Below are positions 33,204 to 38,437 of a stretch of 38,437 bases of DNA, one piece after another. Positions within the stretch are counted from its first letter, which is position 1; each line of letters opens with the position of its first letter. Source of the DNA: an uncultured Bacteroidia bacterium (GTDB lineage Bacteria; Bacteroidota; Bacteroidia; Bacteroidales; ML635J-15). The notes below the pieces were generated by a model. The model had not been told where the DNA came from. It worked only from the letters and a program-made list of their open reading frames with translations, and made no database searches. Position numbers and translations under genes: made by a program. The DNA lies in the NCBI GenBank assembly GCA_902791865.1, contig CADAXK010000020.1:1-38437 (forward strand). The letters are read 5' to 3'.

Positions 33204-34427
33204 ATGAACAGAATAATTCTCATCGGCAACGGATTTGACTTGGCATACGGGCTGAAGACAAGTTATGCCGATTTTATTGACTGGTACTGGGAGCAAAGGA
33301 TAAATACTCTGAAATCCGAACATACGAACGAAAGCGACGATGGACTTTGCAAATTAATAATCAACTATGGCATTTGGAGCAGCTATTATACAGATGCCAG
33401 CACTTTTAACAAATTGAGTATCTATGATATATTGAACAATATCCAAAGCCAGAAAGATAAATTCAAAGTCATACCTTCTAGATTGTTTCAAGGAATAATA
33501 ACGGAACTAAATGACAAGAAATGGGTGGACATTGAAAACGAATATTACAATTTGCTGACTTCGATTGATGATAGTGACGAAATAAAAGGCATCAACAACG
33601 AGCTGGGCATTATCAAGAAATATCTGGCTGACTATCTAAAGGAAATAGAGAAAAACACAGCAAATCCTTCCATCAACTATGATATAGAAAACATTTTGTT
33701 CAGACCGATACTGGCAAAGGATGTTGCTGTCGGCTCTTCCGATGTTTTCTGGGATATCATTGATGACAGGTTGAAATACAATGACCCAAAGTTGAGCGAA
33801 TTAATTGACGGCTATCATAAGATACAATATAATCCAAGTCATGTTAAAGAATTTAAGGAAAAAGGCGGGTCTGTTGATTGCATAAAAGCCGAAACATCCG
33901 GATACCCGATAGAACTTTTATTGCCTGACAGAATAATGCTCTTGAACTTTAATTATACTGATATTGCTGACAAATATTTCCCGAAGAATTCGGATAAATT
34001 TATTGTCAATCATATTCATGGCACATTGAATAATTTTGAAAACATAATATTTGGATACGGCGACGAGCAGGACAAGACATTCAAGGACTTGCAGAAAAGA
34101 AACGACAAGGAGAGTTTAAAAAACATAAAAACAATAAAGTACCTCGAAGCACCAGCATATAGAAAACTGCTTGCGTTTATGGAGTCTTCTCCATATCAGA
34201 TTTTCATAATAGGACATTCGTGTGGCCAGTCGGATGGGACTTTGCTAAATACTCTTTTCGAACACAAAAATTGTATTTCGATAAAACCGTTTTACTACAA
34301 AAATGGCGATACTGACAATTATATGGAAATAGTGCAGAACATTTCACGGAATTTCACAGACATGAAGCTTATGCGCGATAGAGTCGTAAACAAAACACAA
34401 TGCGAACCAATGCCACAGGCGGAATGA
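33204..34427 (+). CDS. AbiH-family abortive-infection protein
   Basis: A 407-residue AbiH-like protein. It starts with the defining MNRIILIGNGFDLAYGLKTSYADFIDWYW (NGFD at 8-11). Later blocks are IMLLNFNYTDIADKYF, FIVNHIHGTLNNFENIIFGYGDEQDKTF and YQIFIIGHSCGQSDGTLLNTLFEH, also typical. AbiH was first described as a phage-resistance gene of lactococci. The glycine-rich start and GHSxxxSD end recall a nucleotide-binding Rossmann/SIR2-like fold, which is inference. It overlaps the RhuM gene by 4 bp (ATGA). Confidence 0.9.
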   Translation: MNRIILIGNGFDLAYGLKTSYADFIDWYWEQRINTLKSEHTNESDDGLCKLIINYGIWSSYYTDASTFNKLSIYDILNNIQSQKDKFKVIPSRLFQGIITELNDKKWVDIENEYYNLLTSIDDSDEIKGINNELGIIKKYLADYLKEIEKNTANPSINYDIENILFRPILAKDVAVGSSDVFWDIIDDRLKYNDPKLSELIDGYHKIQYNPSHVKEFKEKGGSVDCIKAETSGYPIELLLPDRIMLLNFNYTDIADKYFPKNSDKFIVNHIHGTLNNFENIIFGYGDEQDKTFKDLQKRNDKESLKNIKTIKYLEAPAYRKLLAFMESSPYQIFIIGHSCGQSDGTLLNTLFEHKNCISIKPFYYKNGDTDNYMEIVQNISRNFTDMKLMRDRVVNKTQCEPMPQAE

Positions 34428-35446
34428 AAAAGTGTTATATTAGCGGAGAAAAAATGGACATGGAAGAGAAAAATAACAATACACAGGAAATAATCATTTA
34501 CCAGACCGATGATGGCGCGGTAAAGATAGATGTTCAGATGGCTGATGATACGGTTTGGCTGTCGTTAGATTTGATGGCAGAACTGTTTCAGCGTGATAAA
34601 TCGACTATTTCGCGTCATATAAAAAACATTTTTAATGAAGGGGAGTTGTCGCACGATTCAGTTGTTGCAAATTTTGCAACAACTGCTGCAGATGGCAAAA
34701 CATATCAAGTGGAATATTATAATCTTGATGTAATCATATCCGTCGGTTACCGCGTGAAGTCTCAACGAGGCACCCAGTTCCGCATTTGGGCAACCAAACG
34801 GCTGAATGAATACATAAGAAAAGGTTTTACCCTTGATGATGCAAGACTTAAAAACCTTGGCGGTGGCGGATATTGGAAAGAACTCATCGAACGCATACGC
34901 GATATCCGTTCTTCGGAGAAAGTGTTTTACAGACAAATCCTTGACATTTACGCAACTAGTATAGATTATAATCCCAAGGCAGAAATATCAATAGAATTTT
35001 TCAAACGGGTACAGAACAAGATTCATTATGCTGTACATGGACAAACAGCAGCCGAAGTCATAGTAAGCCGAGCCGATGCCGAAAAGGAATTCATGGGGCT
35101 TACAACATTCGAGGGAGACAGGCCGCATCTGAAAGATGCTGTCGTTGCGAAAAACTATCTGAACGAAAATGAATTGCGTGCGATGGGACAGATAGTTTCT
35201 GGCTACCTTGATTTTGCTGAACGCCAGGCTGAGCGTCAACAAACAATGACTATGAATGACTGGGCGATGCATCTGGATAAAATACTGACAATGAGCGGAG
35301 AAAAATTGCTTCAGGGTGTAGGTCAAGTATCTCACCAGCAAGCCATTGAACATGCAACCAACGAATACAAAAAGTACCAGCAACGTACACTGAGCCAAGT
35401 GGAGAAAGACTTCTTGGATAACATTAAAACACTGCCGAAGAAATAA
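34424..35446 (+). CDS. RhuM-family protein
   Basis: A 340-residue member of the RhuM family, named for a gene in a Salmonella pathogenicity island and of unknown biochemical role. Visible marks are EIIIYQTDDGAVKIDVQMADDTVWLSLDLMAELFQRDKSTISRHIKNIF (a DNA-binding helix-turn-helix-like region, about 20-75), YYNLDVIISVGYRVKSQRGTQFRIWATKRLNEYIRKGFTLDD, and the C-terminal TFEGDRPHLKDAVVAKNYLNENEL. The ATG at 34424 forms an ATGA overlap with AbiH; in-frame ATGs at 34454 and 34460 are possible starts too. Confidence 0.9.
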   Translation: MKKCYISGEKMDMEEKNNNTQEIIIYQTDDGAVKIDVQMADDTVWLSLDLMAELFQRDKSTISRHIKNIFNEGELSHDSVVANFATTAADGKTYQVEYYNLDVIISVGYRVKSQRGTQFRIWATKRLNEYIRKGFTLDDARLKNLGGGGYWKELIERIRDIRSSEKVFYRQILDIYATSIDYNPKAEISIEFFKRVQNKIHYAVHGQTAAEVIVSRADAEKEFMGLTTFEGDRPHLKDAVVAKNYLNENELRAMGQIVSGYLDFAERQAERQQTMTMNDWAMHLDKILTMSGEKLLQGVGQVSHQQAIEHATNEYKKYQQRTLSQVEKDFLDNIKTLPKK

Positions 35447-35541
35447 TTACGATTCCCATCGTCCCAACCTTTTCAACACCACAATGTTGGCATAAAAGTT
35501 TAAATGGAACTTTCTTATATATTTTTTGTTTTGGAAAATGT

Positions 35542-35549
35542 TATATTTG
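35542..35549 (+). promoter_or_regulatory. -7 box for the secreted TPR protein genes
   Basis: TAtaTTTG, followed by C, 20 bases before the ATG at 35570. A TTTTG lies 13 bp upstream, closer than the usual spacing. Confidence 0.4.
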
Positions 35550-35569
35550 CGTCATAAAATTTCGTTACA

Positions 35570-36670
35570 ATGAAGAAATTGTTTTTATTGGCGGTATTCC
35601 TGATTGTGGGTATTGCGTTGTTCTCGCAAAGTGCTGAGGATGATGGATATATAATCGGATACAACAAGTCGGACAGTGTGTACATGGACTTCAAGGTTGA
35701 AAGAACCGAGTTCGGCAACTGGCACAAGATTGGAACCATACTTAATGAACTTTATGGTTTGGAACCCAAGGAATTGAGCGAGGCAACTGTTATCTGTGAC
35801 AAGAAGTTCCGTGTTTATGAAGGTTGGAAGAATGTTTCGGAGATTGATCTTGCAAATCCTCAATCGACAATTGCTGGTGGCAAGGACAAGTATATCGTTC
35901 AGGTTAGATACCGTAAAGGTGGAAGTGAAGATTTTGCCGACCAGTCATCGTCAACGACATCAAATGTTGTGCTAATCAATGTCGAAACTGTAAAGGACGG
36001 AGTAGGAGAGAAGATGGTTACTGTTTGCTATCCGTCATCAAAATATGAGTTCGAAGTTGCTGGCGACCTTTCTGCAGAGCGTATTTATGCATTACCTATC
36101 CACGAATATCCTATTTTCGTTAACATTTATGGTATTCCGCTGGGTTTCGACGCCGCAAAGAATCTGCACGACCTTGATGTTCACTGGGATGCATTGTACA
36201 TGAACAAGGCAATATACGACTATTTCAATAAGAAGGGTGCTGCAATTACCCTTCCCGAAAAGGTAATGTTTTTGAAATCTGCTTATAATGTTGGCAGATG
36301 CTATATGACTATGGGAATTTATCATAGGGCATTGCCTTACCTTGCTTTTGTTTCACGAAACTCTACTGGCGAGAACTACCAGATTACATGCAAGGTGAAA
36401 CTTGCCGAGTGTCTTGATAAACTAAACATGGATAATTCCGATGTTTACGATGAGATGATTCTAGCACAAAAGAACAACCCCAAGATGGACGCAAGGGATT
36501 TGGATTGTGTGATAAAGGCTTGTATTGCACGCGGCGAAATTTATGCTGCACAAAAGAAGGTTGACAAGGCAAAGGAGTGTTACCAGAATGCAACTGCAAT
36601 TGATACGGCAAAGCGATACACCGCCAAAATTTCGGAGTGCATGGAAAAGCTGAACAAAATGTCGAACTAA
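35570..36670 (+). CDS. Secreted protein with C-terminal TPR-like repeats
   Basis: A 366-residue exported protein with signal peptide MKKLFLLAVFLIVGIALFSQS. The first two thirds are beta-rich (about 25-215). The last third has helical TPR-like pairs: FLKSAYNVGRCYMTMGIYHRALPYLAFV, YQITCKVKLAECLDKLN and CVIKACIARGEIYAAQKKVDKAKECYQNATAI. I do not recognise the N-terminal domain. It is followed after 12 bp by a second exported protein with a similar helical end, so they are probably a co-transcribed pair acting in the periplasm. Confidence 0.8.
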   Translation: MKKLFLLAVFLIVGIALFSQSAEDDGYIIGYNKSDSVYMDFKVERTEFGNWHKIGTILNELYGLEPKELSEATVICDKKFRVYEGWKNVSEIDLANPQSTIAGGKDKYIVQVRYRKGGSEDFADQSSSTTSNVVLINVETVKDGVGEKMVTVCYPSSKYEFEVAGDLSAERIYALPIHEYPIFVNIYGIPLGFDAAKNLHDLDVHWDALYMNKAIYDYFNKKGAAITLPEKVMFLKSAYNVGRCYMTMGIYHRALPYLAFVSRNSTGENYQITCKVKLAECLDKLNMDNSDVYDEMILAQKNNPKMDARDLDCVIKACIARGEIYAAQKKVDKAKECYQNATAIDTAKRYTAKISECMEKLNKMSN

Positions 36671-36682
36671 AAAATGCCAGCA

Positions 36683-37714
36683 ATGAAAAGATTGATTATA
36701 GTTTTTGTTTTTTCAGCAGTTTGCTTTTTTGCAAACGCTCAGCAATACGATGCAGTTGACAAGTATTGGTTGCCACAGGAATGTTCTTTTAATTTGCAGG
36801 ATGCATCGCTTAGGTTTGCTGCTAATGGTTCTAAAAATGTAACCTTGGGTGATATTTTCGCTGTTTTGTTCAAGGGAAAGAACTTGGAACTCACAAAAAT
36901 GTCGTTGCTAAGCAAGGCAAAGGTGACTACTGTTGAAGTCGCTGATGAAATACGCGGATTTGACATTTTGTCGCCTGTGAAGATTGTTTCTGGCGGTGAT
37001 ATTCGTTTCGATATGGCTGATTATATGCTTGCTGTAGAAGGTACTGTTGCTGGAAAGCCATTCGGCGACATTCTGATTTATGTATGCAATGCATCTGGAG
37101 CTGCAGGAAAGTCCATGTACAGGAATGTTACGGTAATGTCTGATTTATGGGGCAAGGCGTATTCAACCAAGAATTTTCTTGTTGCCTACGACTACCAGAA
37201 TAGGGCAGATGCAGAAAAGAAATTCAGGGAGGTATGTGCACCGATGTTGGCAAAGCAGAACGAATCTACCGAAGGTTTTACAGAATCGGAATTTGCAATT
37301 CTCGACAATCGTAATGCCAATCTTCTTTACAATCACGGGCAAAATTTTACCGAATTCGACCAGAACCGTGATGCAATTGCAGCATTTGGTGGAGCTTATA
37401 GGCGTTTGGTTGCGGAACTTAAGTCGAAAGGCTACGGTGATGTAGAAAAGAAGCGTTTCTCGATGCAACTTGCATCAGAAATTGCCAAGAACTATATTAA
37501 GATCGGTAAGCCAGAGCAGGCTGCACAGTATTTGTACTATGCACAAAGCATGGCTCGCGAACTTAATGAGTACAAGTATGCCATCGAATATGTGAAGTCG
37601 CTTAATAGTTATGAGAAGGGTGTTTTTGCATCGAAGCTAGCGGCCGAAATGAAGTCGAAGGGCTTGGATATAAGTGATGCCAACACATACAAGACAATTA
37701 ACGGAATAAAGTAA
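36683..37714 (+). CDS. Secreted protein with helical (TPR-like) C-terminus
   Basis: A 343-residue exported protein. The signal MKRLIIVFVFSAVCFFANA is followed by QQYDAVDKYW. The ATG at 36683 gives the cleaner signal peptide; ATG 36674 would add three residues. The middle (about 25-170) is beta-like. The C-terminal part has repeated helices, among them NANLLYNHGQNFTEFDQNRDAIAAFGGAYRRL and LASEIAKNYIKIGKPEQAAQYLYYAQSMA, that look like TPR units. No family is recognised. The transcript ends in a strong terminator. Confidence 0.8.
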   Translation: MKRLIIVFVFSAVCFFANAQQYDAVDKYWLPQECSFNLQDASLRFAANGSKNVTLGDIFAVLFKGKNLELTKMSLLSKAKVTTVEVADEIRGFDILSPVKIVSGGDIRFDMADYMLAVEGTVAGKPFGDILIYVCNASGAAGKSMYRNVTVMSDLWGKAYSTKNFLVAYDYQNRADAEKKFREVCAPMLAKQNESTEGFTESEFAILDNRNANLLYNHGQNFTEFDQNRDAIAAFGGAYRRLVAELKSKGYGDVEKKRFSMQLASEIAKNYIKIGKPEQAAQYLYYAQSMARELNEYKYAIEYVKSLNSYEKGVFASKLAAEMKSKGLDISDANTYKTINGIK

Positions 37715-37738
37715 GAATCTGATTCTATCGTAAAATAG

Positions 37739-37767
37739 GCCTGCGAAATTTTTTCGCAGGCTTTTTT
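37739..37767 (+). terminator. Terminator after the secreted protein pair
   Basis: A perfect 10-bp stem, GCCTGCGAAA (37739-37748) / TTTCGCAGGC (37752-37761), with a 3-base loop and a six-base T tail. Confidence 0.85.
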
Positions 37768-37903
37768 CATTATATCCGTTGCTGCTCGCTAATTATATAG
37801 CGAAACATTATCAATGAAATTATTATTGTCCGCTAAAAATTGGGGCTATACATGTATTTGCGGTATTATCAAGTATTTATATGGCAATATTAATAAAGGG
37901 ACT

Positions 37904-38124
37904 CGTCATTTACTTGCTTCGCTGCGTGAGCTAAAGGTACGGAAGCTAGTCGGAACACGCGATACGCAACGGAGAGCGTTGTGAAGACTGCTATCCGAAA
38001 CGCTGTTTGCAGCCTCGCGAAGCTTGCGAGCAATCTCCTGCAATAGTACTAATCAAGGAGATTCCGCACAAATGAACTCACGAGCACCGTTCCTTGTACT
38101 GTTCGTTCTATTTTGCGGAATGAC
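37904..38124. repeat. Intergenic element with terminal inverted repeats (copy 3)
   Basis: It begins GTCATT and ends GCGGAATGAC. Much of its content is the reverse complement of copy 2: ACTTGCTTCGCTGCGTGAGC near 37912, and GGAGATTCCGCACAAATGAA near 38057. It fills much of the gene-free stretch 37768-38260; the remainder shows no gene. Confidence 0.7.
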
Positions 38125-38260
38125 CGTTCCTTTTTTAGCAGACAACAATATATAGTAATAAAATTTACTGGCACCAATTACTTGTGTGGAACAATGATTC
38201 TCGTGCAAGTGTGACTAGTCCTAAATAACCGTTACAGGTTTTTACGGGACAAAGATACAA

Positions 38261-38437
38261 TTAAATACACTGTCGGATATCCGACAGTGTATTTTTATTT
38301 TCCTTTTTATAAGTTTTCATTTTCACTTCGCGCTGATTGTGCATAAATTCAGGAGTATTGTAGTCGCAGGAGCAATGCGGTCTCATACGGTTGTATATAT
38401 CCACGCACTCAGCGACTGCCTTTTTCATCAGGTTTAA
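38261..38437 (-). CDS. IS3-type transposase, C-terminal end (partial)
   Basis: The minus strand is open from the right edge to a TAA at 38261-38263, 58 residues. The stretch AVAECVDIYNRMRPH, then SCDYNTPEFMHNQ, is the typical end of an IS3-family DDE transposase (AVxxYNxxRPHxSLxYxTP). The catalytic core lies outside the window. The tail (NTLSDIRQCI) is encoded by a perfect palindrome that probably ends the transcript. Confidence 0.8.
   Translation of the reverse strand, partial: LNLMKKAVAECVDIYNRMRPHCSCDYNTPEFMHNQREVKMKTYKKENKNTLSDIRQCI
38263..38294. terminator. 32-bp perfect palindrome at the transposase 3' end
   Basis: The two 16-base halves (38263-38278 and 38279-38294, starting AAATACACTGTCGGAT) are exact reverse complements. 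It overlaps the last codons of the transposase, and A/T runs on both sides let it act as a bidirectional terminator that insulates the insertion sequence. Confidence 0.7.

Overview
The window looks like a chromosome segment from a Bacteroidales-type member of the Bacteroidota. Support comes from the rpsF-rpsR-rplI order without ssb, from promoters of the form TTTG-N19-TAnnTTTG, from scarce Shine-Dalgarno sites, and from many lipoproteins and small secreted proteins. Genus and species cannot be read from the sequence. I saw no tRNA, rRNA, CRISPR array or integrase.

Layout. 1-1560: a possible divergent gene start and glyA. 1640-3510: an inverted-repeat intergenic element, then a DUF234-type ATPase gene held tightly between two 89-bp direct repeats. 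3660-10122: mostly housekeeping genes: a TonB-like protein, rpsF-rpsR-rplI, metK, lgt, and a sirtuin/2-hydroxyacid dehydrogenase pair. 10180-20194: envelope and metabolic genes: a tail-anchored protein, a multipass membrane protein, a GH25-like lipoprotein missing catalytic aspartates, a BatA/VWA membrane protein, rplS, the DUF308-like/ribonuclease Z/DUF3109 operon, an MBL-fold lipoprotein with msrC, and an iron-type alcohol dehydrogenase. 20493-24476: three tightly coupled genes for a small lipoprotein, a YARHG-DUF3160 lipoprotein and a CapA-like lipoprotein.

24574-35446 is an accessory block that reads as a defence island. It holds a BRO-N/DinD-like protein, a nuclease-methyltransferase fusion with its specificity subunit (BcgI-like, no helicase subunit), a DUF2806 protein, a PIN-GNAT-PUA/EVE-like three-domain protein overlapping an ASCH protein, a YhcG-type nuclease between short direct repeats, and an AbiH gene overlapping a RhuM gene. 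The PIN-GNAT-PUA/EVE plus ASCH pair is the best candidate for a poorly described system. Several genes here, notably DUF2806, PIN and ASCH, look more A+T-rich than the housekeeping genes.

35570-37714 encodes two secreted proteins with TPR-like helices. The right edge carries another member of the inverted-repeat element family and the 3' end of an IS3-type transposase. All functional calls rest on motif recognition by eye; no database search was run.
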